In this document: piece by piece, positions 36,701 through 50,103 of the stretch
Layout: the number at the start of each line of letters is the position of its first letter
How positions within the stretch are numbered: position 1 is the first letter of the stretch
From: Ectobius pallidus
Lineage: Eukaryota > Arthropoda > Insecta > Blattodea > Ectobiidae
NCBI GenBank assembly: GCA_964059195.1
Contig: CAXKWD010000015.1
Location: 1,736,001-1,800,000 of the forward strand
Direction: 5' to 3'
Length of the DNA: 64,000 nucleotides
Program-made: the position numbers and the translations under genes
The notes under the pieces: generated by a model
Databases searched by the model: none
Seen by the model: only the letters and a program-made list of their open reading frames with translations
Told to the model about the DNA's origin: nothing

Positions 36701-39700
36701 GCATGGCTAGGCAAAACTTTCGTGATAGAAAAATTACATTGTTAGGCAGCCAAATTGTATTCAAAAATTACATTGCTAGGAAAAAGTTTCACTTTGAAAA
36801 ATGCATTGAAATGTAAAAGTTTTGTGTCTGAAATTGACATTGCTACGCAACAGTATATTTTTTTAAAAGTTTATAATAGGTAGCAATATTGTGTTTAAAA
36901 ATGACATTGCTAAGCAACAGTTCTTTTTGACGACATTGCTAGGCAACAGTTCCCGGTTTAAAATGGCATTGCTAGGCAACACTTTCGTGTTTTAAAACTC
37001 ATTGCTAGGCAACAGTATTCTTTCTATTCAAGCAAAATTTACAACCCATGTTTTGCCATTAGCATTTCACCGATATTTTCATTGTATGTATTGATCATTG
37101 AGGGATTAAAAACTATTCCTTATAGATGACATTGCTAGGCAACAGTTTCGTATTTGGAGATGGCATTGCTAAGCTACAGTTCCTTGTTCAAAATGTCAAT
37201 GCTAAGCAACAGTCAGGTGTTTTAAAAACTTCATTGCTAAGCAACAGTTTCCGGTTTAGACTGGCATCGCTAGGCAACACTTTTGTGATAGAAAAATCTA
37301 ATTGTTAGGCAGCCAAATTGTCTTTAAAAGTTACATTGCTAGGAAAAGTTACGACTTTGAAAAATGCATTGAAAGGTAAAGGATTTTTGGCAGAAATTGA
37401 CATTGCTACGCAACAGTATCTTTTTTTAAAAGCTTTTAATAGGTAGCAATATTATGTTTAAAAATGACATTGCTAAGCAACAGATCTTTTTGATGACATT
37501 GCTAGGCAACAGTTTCCGGTTTAGACTGGCATGGCTAGGCAAAACTTTCGTGATAGAAAAATTACATTGTTAGGCAGCCAAATTGTATTTAAAAATTACA
37601 TTGCTAGGAAAAAGTTTCACTTTGAAAAATGCATTGAAATGTAAAAGTTTTGTGTCTGAAATTGACATTGCTACGCAACAGTATATTTTTTTAAAAGTTT
37701 ATAATATGTAGCAATATTGTGTTTAAAAATGACATTGCTAAGCAACAGTTCTTTTTGACGACATTGCTAGGCAACAGTTCCCGGTTTAAAATGGCATTGC
37801 TAGGCAACACTTTCGTGTTTTAAAACTCATTGCTAGGCAACAGTATTCTTTCTATTCAAGCAAAACTTACAACCCATGTTTTGCCATTAGCATTTCACCG
37901 ATATTTTCATTGTATGTATTGATCATTGAGGGATTAAAAACTATTCCTTATAGATGACATTGCTAGGCAACAGTTTCGTATTTGGAGATGGCATTGCTAA
38001 GCTACAGTTCCTTGTTCAAAATGTCAATGCTAAGCAACAGTCAGGTGTTTTAAAAACTTCATTGCTAAGCAACAGTTTCCGGTTTAGACTGGCATCGCTA
38101 GGCAACACTTTTGTGATAGAAAAATCTAATTGTTAGGCAGCCAAATTGTCTTTAAAAGTTACATTGCTAGGAAAAGTTACGACTTTGAAAAATGCATTGA
38201 AATGTAAAGGATTTTTGGCAGAAATTGACATTGCTACGCAACAGTATCTTTTTTTAAATCTTTTAATAGGTAGCAATATTATGTTTAAAAATGACATTGC
38301 TAAGCAACAGATCTTTTTGATGACATTGCTAGGCAACAGTTTCCGGTTTAGACTGGCATGGCTAGGCAAAACTTTCGTGATAGAAAAATTACATTGTTAG
38401 GCAGCCAAATAGTATTTAAAAATTACATTGCTAGGAAAAAGTTTCACTTTGAAAAATGCATTGAAATGTAAAAGTTTTGTGTCTGAAATTGACATTGCTA
38501 CGCAACAGTATATTTTTTTAAACGTTTATAATATGTAGCAATATTGTGTTTAAAAATGACATTGCTAAGCAACAGTTCTTTTTGACGACATTGCTAGGCA
38601 ACAGTTCCCGGTTTAAAATGGCATTGCTAGGCAACACTTTCGTGTTTTAAAACTCATTGCTAGGCAACAGTATTCTTTCTATTCAAGCAAAACTTACAAC
38701 CCATGTTTTGCCATTAGCATTTCACCGATATTTTCATTGTATGTATTGATCATTGAGGGATTAAAAACTATTCCTTATAGATGACATTGCTAGGCAACAG
38801 TTTCGTATTTGGAGATGGCATTGCTAAGCTACAGTTCCTTGTTCAAAATGTCAATGCTAAGCAACAGTCAGGTGTTTTAAAAACTTCATTGCTAAGCAAC
38901 AGTTTCCGGTTTAGACTGGCATCGCTAGGCAACACTTTTGTGATAGAAAAATCTAATTGTTAGGCAGCCAAATTGTCTTTAAAAGTTACATTGCTAGGAA
39001 AAGTTACGACTTTGAAAAATGCATTGAAAGGTAAAGGTTTTTTGTCCGAAATTGACATTGCTACGCAACAGTATCTTTTTTTAAAAGCTTTTAATAGGTA
39101 GCAATATTATGTTTAAGAATAACATTGCTAAGCAACAGATCTTTTTGATGACTTTGCTAGGCAACAGTTTCCGGTTTAGACTGGCATGGCTAGGCAAAAC
39201 TTTCGTGATAGAAAAATTACATTGTTAGGCAGCCAAATTGTATTTAAAAATTACATTGCTAGGAAAAAGTTTCACTTTGAAAAATGCATTGAAATGTAAA
39301 AGTTTTGTGTCTGAAATTGACATTGCTACGCAACAGTATATTTTTTTAAAAGTTTATAATAGGTAGCAATATTGTGTTTAAAAATGACATTGCTAAGCAA
39401 CAGTTCTTTTTGACGACATTGCTTGGCAACAGTTCCCGGTTTAAAATGGCATTGCTAGGCAACACTTTCGTGTTTTAAAACTCATTGCTAGGCAACAGTA
39501 TTCTTTCTATTCAAGCAAAATTTACAACCCATGTTTTGCCATTAGCATTTCACCGATATTTTCATTGTATGTATTGATCATTGAGGGATTAAAACCTATT
39601 CCTTATAGATGACATTGCTAGGCAACAGTTTCGTATTTGGAGATGGCATTGCTAAGCTACAGTTCCTTGTTCAAAATGTCAATGCTAAACAACAGTCAGG

Positions 39701-40436
39701 TGTTTTAAAAACTTCATTGCTAAGCAACAGTTTCCGGTTTAGACTGGCATCGCTAGGCAACACTTTTGTGATAGAAAAATCTAATTGTTAGGCAGCCAAA
39801 TTGTCTTTAAAAGTTACATTGCTAGGAAAAGTTACGACTTTGAAAAATGCATTGAAAGGTAAAGGATTTTTGGCAGAAATTGACATTGCTACGCAACAGT
39901 ATCTTTTTTTAAAAGCTTTTAATAGGTAGCAATATTATGTTTAAAAATGACATTGCTAAGCAACAGATCTTTTTGATGACATTGCTAGGCAACAGTTTCC
40001 GGTATAGACTGGCATGGCTAGGCAAAACTTTCGTGATAGAAAAATTACATTGTTAGGCAGCCAAATTGTATTTAAAAATTACATTGCTAGGAAAAAGTTT
40101 CACTTTGAAAAATGCATTGAAATGTAAAAGTCTTGTGTCTGAAATTGACATTGCTACGCAACAGTATATTTTTTTAAACGTTTTTAATATGTAGCAATAT
40201 TGTGTTTAAAAATGACATTGCTAAGCAACAGTTCTTTTTGACGACATTGCTAGGCAACAGTTCCCGGTTTAAAATGGCATTGCTAGGCAACACTTTCGTG
40301 TTTTAAAACTCATTGCTAGGCAACAGTATTCTTTCTATTCAAGCAAAATTTACAACCCATGTTTTGCCATTAGCATTTCACCGATATTTTCATTGTATGT
40401 ATTGATCATTGAGGGACTAAAAACTATTCCTTATAG
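30770..40436 (+). repeat. 9,667-bp higher-order repeat, copy 1
   Basis: Twelve monomers: 30770, 31597, 32425, 33253, 34081 (563 bp), 34644, 35470, 36298, 37126, 37954, 38781 and 39609. Diagnostic private marks recur 9,667 bp later: ctaatcaacag, ggcaactcttttgtg, ctttcaattcaagc, the short monomer, cttggcaac, ggtatagactgg, and aaaagtcttg with aaacgtttttaatatg. Changes seen only in this copy include gaaaaaactaattg (about 36469) and tattcaaaaatt (about 36762). Confidence 0.93.
34081..34643 (+). repeat. Short 563-bp monomer (265-bp deletion), HOR copy 1
   Basis: The first 240 bp or so is a normal block A of the 10092 type. At a 21-bp shared stretch (34309-34329) it passes directly into block B (gaaatgtaaaagttttgtg). 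It therefore loses exactly 265 bp (828 minus 563), including the TTAAAAGCTTTTAA palindrome and the AGATCT site. The right half carries the cttggcaac mark of the 12576 type, so the junction joins two different monomers. Confidence 0.93.
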
Positions 40437-43400
40437 ATGACATTGCTAGGCAACAGTTTCGTATTTGGAGATGGCATTGCTAAGCTACAGTTCCTTGTTC
40501 AAAATGTCAATGCTAATCAACAGTCAGGTGTTTTAAAAACTTCATTGCTAAGCAACAGTTTCCGGTTTAGTCTGGCATCGCTAGGCAACACTTTTGTGAT
40601 AGAAAAATCTAATTGTTAGGCAGCCAAATTGTCTTTAAAAGTTACATTGCTAGGAAAAGTTACGACTTTGAAAAATGCATTGAAAGGTAAAGGTTTTTTG
40701 TCCGAAATTGACATTGCTCCGCAACAGTATCTTTTTTTAAAAGCTTTTAATAGGTAGCAATATTATGTTTAAGAATGACAGTGCTAAGCAACAGATCTTT
40801 TGATGACTTTGCTAGGCAACAGTTTCCGGTTTAGACTGGCATGGCTAGGCAAAACATTCGTGATAGAAAAATTACATTGTTAGGCAGCCAAATTGTATTT
40901 AAAAATTACATTCCTAGGAAAAAGTTTCACTTTGAAAAATGCATTGAAATGTAAAAGTTTTGTGTCTGAAATTGACATTGCTACGCAACAGTATATTTTT
41001 TTAAAAGTTTATAATATGTAGCAATATTGTGTTTAAAAATGACATTGCTAAGCAACAGTTCTTTTTGACGACATTGCTAGGCAACAGTTCCCGGTTTAAA
41101 ATGGCATTGCTAGGCAACACTTTCGTGTTTTAAAACTCATTGCTAGGCAACAGTATTCTTTCTATTCAAGCAAAACTTACAACCCATGTTTTGCCATTAG
41201 CATTTCACCGATATTTTCATTGTATGTATTGATCATTGAGGGATTAAAAACTATTCCTCATAGATGACATTGCTAGGCAACAGTTTCGTATTTGGAGATG
41301 GCATTGCTAAGCTACAGTTCCTTGTTCAAAATGTCAATGCTAAGCAACAGTCAGGTGTTTTAAAAACTTCATTGCTAAGCAACAGTTTCCGGTTTAGACT
41401 GGCATCGCTAGGCAACACTTTTGTGATAGAAAAATCTAATTGTTAGGCAGCCAAATTGTCTTTAAAAGTTACATTGCTAGGAAAAGTTACGACTTTGAAA
41501 AATGCATTGAAAGGTAAAGGTTTTTTGTCCGAAATTGACATTGCTACGCAACAGTATCTTTTTTTAAAAGCTTTTAATAGGTAGCAATATTATGTTTAAG
41601 AATGACATTGCTAAGCAACAGATCTTTTTGATGACTTTGCTAGGCAACAGTTTCCGGTTTAGACTGGCATGGCTAGGCAAAACTTTCGTGATAGAAAAAT
41701 TACATTGTTAGGCAGCCAAATTGTATTTAAAAATTACATTGCTAGGAAAAAGTTTCACTTTGAAAAATGCATTGAAATGTAAAAGTTTTGTGTCTGAAAT
41801 TGACATTGCTACGCAACAGTATATTTTTTTAAAAGTTTATAATAGGTAGCAATATTGTGTTTAAAAATGACATTGCTAAGCAACAGTTCTTTTTGACGAC
41901 ATTGCTAGGCAACAGTTCCCGGTTTAAAATGGCATTGCTAGGCAACACTTTCGTGTTTTAAAACTCATTGCTAGGCAACAGTATTCTTTCTATTCAAGCA
42001 AAATTTACAACCCATGTTTTGCCATTAGCATTTCACCGATATTTTCATTGTATGTATTGATCATTGAGGGATTAAAAACTATTCCTTATAGATGACATTG
42101 CTAGGCAACAGTTTCGTATTTGGAGATGGCATTGCTAAGCTACAGTTCCTTGTTCAAAATGTCAATGCTAAGCAACAGTCAGGTGTTTTAAAAACTTCAT
42201 TGCTAAGCAACAGTTTCCGGTTTAGACTGGCATCGCTAGGCAACTCTTTTGTGATAGAAAAATCTAATTGTTAGGCAGCCAAATTGTCTTTAAAAGTTAC
42301 ATTGCTAGGAAAAGTTACGACTTTGAAAAATGCATTGAAAGGTAAAGGATTTTTGGCAGAAATTGACATTGCTACGCAACAGTATCTTTTTTTAAAAGCT
42401 TTTAATAGGTAGGAATATTATGTTTAAAAATGACATTGCTAAGCAACAGATCTTTTTGATGACATTGCTAGGCAACAGTTTCCGGTTTAGACTGGCATGG
42501 CTAGGCAAAACTTTCGTGATAGAAAAATTACATTGTTAGGCAGCCAAATTGTATTTAAAAATTACATTGCTAGGAAAAAGTTTCACTTTGAAAAATGCAT
42601 TGAAATGTAAAAGTTTTGTGTCTGAAATTGACATTGCTACGCAACAGTATATTTTTTTAAAAGTTTATAATATGTAGCAATATTGTGTTTAAAAATGACA
42701 TTGCTAAGCAACAGTTCTTTTTGACGACATTGCTAGGCAACAGTTCCCGGTTTAAAATGGCATTGCTAGGCAACACTTTCGTGTTTTAAAACTCATTGCT
42801 AGGCAACAGTATTCTTTCTATTCAAGCAAAACTTACAACCCATGTTTTGCCATTAGCATTTCACCGATATTTTCATTGTATGTATTGATCATTGAGGGAT
42901 TAAAAACTATTCCTTATAGATGACATTGCTAGGCAACAGTTTCGTATTTGGAGATGGCATTGCTAAGCTACAGTTCCTTGTTCAAAATGTCAATGCTAAG
43001 CAACAGTCAGGTGTTTTAAAAACTTCATTGCTAAGCAACAGTTTCCGGTTTAGACTGGCATCGCTAGGGAACACTTTTGTGATAGAAAAATCTAATTGTT
43101 AGGCAGCCAAATTGTCTTTAAAAGTTACATTGCTAGGAAAAGTTACGACTTTGAAAAATGCATTGAAATGTAAAGGATTTTTGGCAGAAACTGACATTGC
43201 TACGCAACAGTATCTTTTTTTAAAAGCTTTTAATAGGTAGCAATATTATGTTTAAAAATGACATTGCTAAGCAACAGATCTTTTTGATGACATTGCTAGG
43301 CAACAGTTTCCGGTTTAGACTGGCATGGCTAGGCAAAACTTTCGTGATAGAAAAATTACATTGTTAGGCAGCCAAATAGTATTTAAAAATTACATTGCTA

Positions 43401-46400
43401 GGAAAAAGTTTCACTTTGAAAAATGCATTGAAATGTAAAAGTTTTGTGTCTGAAATTGACATTGCTACGCAACAGTATATTTTTTTAAACGTTTATAATA
43501 TGTAGCAATATTGTGTTTAAAAATGACATTGCTAAGCAACAGTTCTTTTTGACGACATTGCTAGGCAACAGTTCCCGGTTTAAAATGGCATTGCTAGGCA
43601 ACACTTTCGTGTTTTTAAACTCATTGCTAGGCAACAGTATTCTTTCAATTCAAGCAAAACTTACAACCCATGTTTTGCCATTAGCATTTCACCGATATTT
43701 TCATTGTATGTATTGATCATTGAGGGATTAAAAACTATTCCTTATAGATGACATTGCTAGGCAACAGTTTCGTATTTGGAGATGGCATTGCTAAGCTACA
43801 GTTCCTTGTTCAAGATGTCAATGCTAAGCAACAGTCAGGTGTTTTAAAAACTTCATTGCTAAGCAACAGTTTCCGGTTTAGACTGGCATCGCTAGGCAAC
43901 ACTTTTGTGATAGAAAAATCTAATTGTTAGGCAGCCAAATTGTCTTTAAAAGTTACATTGCTAGGAAAAGTTACGACTTTGAAAAATGCATTGAAATGTA
44001 AAAGTTTTGTGTCTGAAATTGACATTGCTACGCAACAGTATATTTTTTTAAAAGTTTATAATAGGTAGCAATATTGTGTTTAAAAATGACATTGCTAAGC
44101 AACAGTTCTTTTTGACGACATTGCTTGGCAACAGTTCCCGGTTTAAAATGGCATTGCTAGGCAACACTTTCGTGTTTTAAAACTCATTGCTAGGCAACAG
44201 TATTCTTTCTATTCAAGCAAAATTTACAACCCATGTTTTGCCATTAGCATTTCACCGATATTTTCATTGTATGTATTGATCATTGAGGGATTAAAACCTA
44301 TTCCTTATAGATGACATTGCTAGGCAACAGTTTCGTATTTGGAGATGGCATTGCTAAGCTACAGTTCCTTGTTCAAAATGTCAATGCTAAACAACAGTCA
44401 GGTGTTTTAAAAACTTCATTGCTAAGCAACAGTTTCCGGTTTAGACTGGCATCGCTAGGCAACACTTTTGTGATAGAAAAATTTAATTGTTGGCAGCCAA
44501 ATTGTCTTTAAAAGTTACATTGCTAGGAAAAGTTACGACTTTGAAAAATGCATTGAAAGGTAAAGGATTTTTGTCCGAAATTGACATTGCTACGCAACAG
44601 TATCTTTTTTTAAAAGCTTTTAATAGGTAGCAATATTATGTTTAAGAATGACATTGCTAAGCAACAGATCTTTTTGATGACTTTGCTAGGCAACAGTTTC
44701 CGGTTTAGACTGGCATGGCTAGGCAAAACTTTCGTGATAGAAAAATTACATTGTTAGGCAGCCAAATTGTATTTAAAAATTACATTGCTAGGAAAAAGTT
44801 TCACTTTGAAAAATGCATTGAAATGTAAAATTTTGTGTCTGAAATTGACATTGCTACCCAACAGTATATTTTTTTAAAAGTTTATAATAGGTAGCAATAT
44901 TGTGTTTAAAAATGATATTGCTAAGCAACAGTTCTTTTTGACGACATTGCTAGGCAACAGTTCACGGTTTAAAATGGCATTGCTAGGCAACACTTTCGTG
45001 TTTTAAAACTCATTGCTAGGGAACAGTATTCTTTCTATTCAAGCAAAACTTACAACCCATGTTTTGCCATTAGCATTTCACCGATATTTTCATTGTATGT
45101 ATTGATCATTGAGGGATTAAAAACTATTCCTCATAGATGACATTGCTAGGCAACAGTTTCGTATTTGGAGATGGCATTGCTAAGCTACAGTTCCTTGTTC
45201 AAAATGTCAATGCTAAGCAACAGTCAGGTGTTTTAAAAACTTCATTGCTAAGCAACAGTTTCCGGTTTAGACTGGCATCGCTAGGCAACACTTTTGTGAT
45301 AGAAAAATCTAATTGTTAGGCAGCCAAATTGTCTTTAAAAGTTACATTGCTAGGAAAAGTTACGACTTTGAAAAATGCATTGAAATGTAAAGGATTTTTG
45401 GCAGAAATTGACATTGCTCCGCAACAGTATCTTTTTTTAAAAGCTTTTAATAGGTAGCAATATTATGTTTAAAAATGACATTGCTAAGCAACAGATCTTT
45501 TTGATGACATTGCTAGGCAACAGTTTCCGGTTTAGACTGGCATGGCTAGGCAAAACTTTCGTGATAGAAAAATTACATTGTTAGGCAGCCAAATAGTATT
45601 TAAAAATTACATTGCTAGGAAAAAGTTTCACTTTGAAAAATGCATTGAAATGTAAAAGTTTTGTGTCTGAAATTGACATTGCTACGCAACAGTATATTTT
45701 TTTAAACGTTTATAATATGTAGCAATATTGTGTTTAAAAATGACATTGCTAAGCAACAGTTCTTTTTGACGACATTGCTAGGCAACAGTTTCCGGTTTAA
45801 AATGGCATTGCTAGGCAACACTTTCGTGTTTTAAAACTCATTGCTAGGCAACAGTATTCTTTCTATTCAAGCAAAATTTACAACCCATGTTTTGCCATTA
45901 GCATTTCACCGATATTTTCATTGTATGTATTGATCATTGAGGGATTAAAAACTATTCCTTATAGATGACATTGCTAGGCAACAGTTTCGTATTTGGAGAT
46001 GGCATTGCTAAGCTACAGTTTCTTGTTCAAGATGTCAATGCTAAGCAACAGTCAGGTGTTTTAAAAACTTCATTGCTAAGCAACAGTTTCCGGTTTAGAC
46101 TGGCATCGCTAGGCAACACTTTTGTGATAGAAAAATCTAATTGTTAGGCAGCCAAATTGTCTTTAAAAGTTACATTGCTAGGAAAAGTTACGACTTTGAA
46201 AAATGCATTGAAAGGTAAAGGTTTTTTGTCCGAAATTGACATTGCTACGCAACAGTATCTTTTTTTAAAAGCTTTTAATAGGTAGCAATATTATGTTTAA
46301 GAATGACATTGCTAAGCAACAGATCTTTTTGATGACTTTGCTAGGCAACAGTTTCCGGTTTAGACTGGCATGGCTAGGCAAAACTTTCGTGATAGAAAAA

Positions 46401-49400
46401 TTACATTGTTAGGCAGCCAAATTGTATTTAAAAATTACATTGCTAGGAAAAAGTTTCACTTTGAAAAATGCATTGAAATGTAAAAGTTTTGTGTCTGAAA
46501 TTGACATTGCTACGCAACAGTATATTTTTTTAAAAGTTTATAATAGGTAGCAATATTGTGTTTAAAAATGACATTGCTAAGCAACAGTTCTTTTTGACGA
46601 CATTGCTAGGCAACAGTTCCCGGTTTAAAATGGCATTGCTAGGCAACACTTTCGTGTTTTAAAACTCATTGCTAGGCAACAGTATTCTTTCTATTCAAGC
46701 AAAATTTACAACCCATGTTTTGCCATTAGCATTTCACCGATATTTTCATTGTATGTATTGATCATTGAGGGATTAAAAACTATTCCTTATAGATGACATT
46801 GCTAGGCAACAGTTTCGTATTTGGAGATGGCATTGCTAAGCTACAGTTCCTTGTTCAAAATGTCAATGCTAAGCAACAGTCAGGTGTTTTAAAAACTTCA
46901 TTGCTAAGCAACAGTTTCCGGTTTAGACTGGCATCGCTAGGCAACACTTTTGTGATAGAAAAATCTAATTGTTAGGCAGCCAAATTGTCTTTAAAAGTTA
47001 CATTGCTAGGAAAAGTTACGACTTTGAAAAATGCATTGAAAGGTAAAGGATTTTTGGCAGAAATTGACATTGCTACGCAACAGTATCTTTTTTTAAAAGC
47101 TTTTAATAGGTAGCAATATTATGTTTAAAAATGACATTGCTAAGCAACAGATCTTTTTGATGACATTGCTAGGCAACAGTTTCCGGTTTAGACTGGCATG
47201 GCTAGGCAAAACTTTCGTGATAGAAAAATTACATTGTTAGGCAGCCAAATTGTATTTAAAAATTACATTGCTAGGAAAAAGTTTCACTTTGAAAAATGCA
47301 TTGAAATGTAAAAGTTTTGTGTCTGAAATTGACATTGCTACGCAACAGTATATTTTTTTAAAAGTTTATAATATGTAGCAATATTGTGTTTAAAAATGAC
47401 ATTGCTAAGCAACAGTTCTTTTTGACGACATTGCTAGGCAACAGTTCCCGGTTTAAAATGGCATTGCTAGGCAACACTTTCGTGTTTTAAAACTCATTGC
47501 TAGGCAACAGTATTCTTTCTATTCAAGCAAAACTTACAACCCATGTTTTGCCATTAGCATTTCACCGATATTTTCATTGTATGTATTGATCATTGAGGGA
47601 TTAAAAACTATTCCTTATAGATGACATTGCTAGGCAACAGTTTCGTATTTGGAGATGGCATTGCTAAGCTACAGTTCCTTGTTCAAAATGTCAATGCTAA
47701 GCAACAGTCAGGTGTTTTAAAAACTTCATTGCTAAGCAACAGTTTCCGGTTTAGACTGGCATCGCTAGGCAACACTTTTGTGATAGAAAAATCTAATTGT
47801 TAGGCAGCCAAATTATCTTTAAAAGTTACATTGCTAGGAAAAGTTACGACTTTGAAAAATGCATTGAAATGTAAAGGATTTTTGGCAGAAATTGACATTG
47901 CTACGCAACAGTATCTTTTTTTAAATCTTTTAATAGGTAGCAATATTATGTTTAAAAATGACATTGCTAAGCAACAGATCTTTTTGATGACATTGCTAGG
48001 CAACAGTTTCCGGTTTAGACTGGCATGGCTAGGCAAAACTTTCGTGATAGAAAAATTACATTGTTAGGCAGCCAAATAGTATTTAAAAATTACATTGCTA
48101 GGAAAAAGTTTCACTTTGAAAAATGCATTGAAATGTAAAAGTTTTGTGTCTGAAATTGACATTGCTACGCAACAGTATATTTTTTTAAACGTTTATAATA
48201 TGTAGCAATATTGTGTTTAAAAATGACATTGCTAAGCAACAGTTCTTTTTGACGACATTGCTAGGCAACAGTTCCCGGTTTAAAATGGCATTGCTAGGCA
48301 ACACTTTCGTGTTTTAAAACTCATTGCTAGGCAACAGTATTCTTTCTATTCAAGCAAAACTTACAACCCATGTTTTGCCATTAGCATTTCACCGATATTT
48401 TCATTGTATGTATTGATCATTGAGGGATTAAAAACTATTCCTTATAGATGACATTGCTAGGCAACAGTTTCGTATTTGGAGATGGCATTGCTAAGCTACA
48501 GTTCCTTGTTCAAAATGTCAATGCTAAGCAACAGTCAGGTGTTTTAAAAACTTCATTGCTAAGCAACAGTTTCCGGTTTAGACTGGCATCGCTAGGCAAC
48601 ACTTTTGTGATAGAAAAATCTAATTGTTAGGCAGCCAAATTGTCTTTAAAAGTTACATTGCTAGGAAAAGTTACGACTTTGAAAAATGCATTGAAAGGTA
48701 AAGGTTTTTTGTCCGAAATTGACATTGCTACGCAACAGTATCTTTTTTTAAAAGCTTTTAATAGGTAGCAATATTATGTTTAAGAATAACATTGCTAAGC
48801 AACAGATCTTTTTGATGACTTTGCTAGGCAACAGTTTCCGGTTTAGACTGGCATGGCTAGGCAAAACTTTCGTGATAGAAAAATTACATTGTTAGGCAGC
48901 CAAATTGTATTTAAAAATTACATTGCTAGGAAAAAGTTTCACTTTGAAAAATGCATTGAAATGTAAAAGTTTTGTGTCTGAAATTGACATTGCTACGCAA
49001 CAGTATATTTTTTTAAAAGTTTATAATAGGTAGCAATATTGTGTTTAAAAATGACATTGCTAAGCAACAGTTCTTTTTGACGACATTGCTTGGCAACAGT
49101 TCCCGGTTTAAAATGGCATTGCTAGGCAACACTTTCGTGTTTTAAAACTCATTGCTAGGCAACAGTATTCTTTCTATTCAAGCAAAATTTACAACCCATG
49201 TTTTGCCATTAGCATTTCACCGATATTTTCATTGTATGTATTGATCATTGAGGGATTAAAACCTATTCCTTATAGATGACATTGCTAGGCAACAGTTTCG
49301 TATTTGGAGATGGCATTGCTAAGCTACAGTTCCTTGTTCAAAATGTCAATGCTAAACAACAGTCAGGTGTTTTAAAAACTTCATTGCTAAGCAACAGTTT

Positions 49401-50103
49401 CCGGTTTGGACTGGCATCGCTAGGCAACACTTTTGTGATAGAAAAATCTAATTGTTAGGCAGCCAAATTGTCTTTAAAAGTTACATTGCTAGGAAAAGTT
49501 ACGACTTTGAAAAATGCATTGAAAGGTAAAGGATTTTTGGCAGAAATTGACATTGCTACGCAACAGTATCTTTTTTTAAAAGCTTTTAATAGGTAGCAAT
49601 ATTATGTTTAAAAATGACATTGCTAAGCAACAGATCTTTTTGATGACATTGCTAGGCAACAGTTTCCGGTATAGACTGGCATGGCTAGGCAAAACTTTCG
49701 TGATAGAAAAATTACATTGTTAGGCAGCCAAATTGTATTTAAAAATTACATTGCTAGGAAAAAGTTTCACTTTGAAAAATGCATTGAAATGTAAAAGTCT
49801 TGTGTCTGAAATTGACATTGCTACGCAACAGTATATTTTTTTAAACGTTTTTAATATGTAGCAATATTGTGTTTAAAAATGACATTGCTAAGCAACAGTT
49901 CTTTTTGACGACATTGCTAGGCAACAGTTCCCGGTTTAAAATGGCATTGCTAGGCAACACTTTCGTGTTTTAAAACTCATTGCTAGGCAACAGTATTCTT
50001 TCTATTCAAGCAAAATTTACAACCCATGTTTTGCCATTAGCATTTCACCGATATTTTCATTGTATGTATTGATCATTGAGGGACTAAAAACTATTCCTTA
50101 TAG
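40437..50103 (+). repeat. 9,667-bp higher-order repeat, copy 2
   Basis: Identical in length and monomer order to copy 1: 40437, 41264, 42092, 42920, 43748 (563 bp), 44311, 45137, 45965, 46793, 47621, 48448 and 49276. I saw only about three changes private to this copy: gttcacggttt (about 44964), aattatcttt (about 47815) and gtttggactgg (about 49408). This implies very recent duplication, with identity well above 99%. Confidence 0.93.
43748..44310 (+). repeat. Short 563-bp monomer, HOR copy 2
   Basis: Same junction and same flanking types as the short monomer 9,667 bp upstream. It was carried along by higher-order duplication rather than formed independently. Confidence 0.93.
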
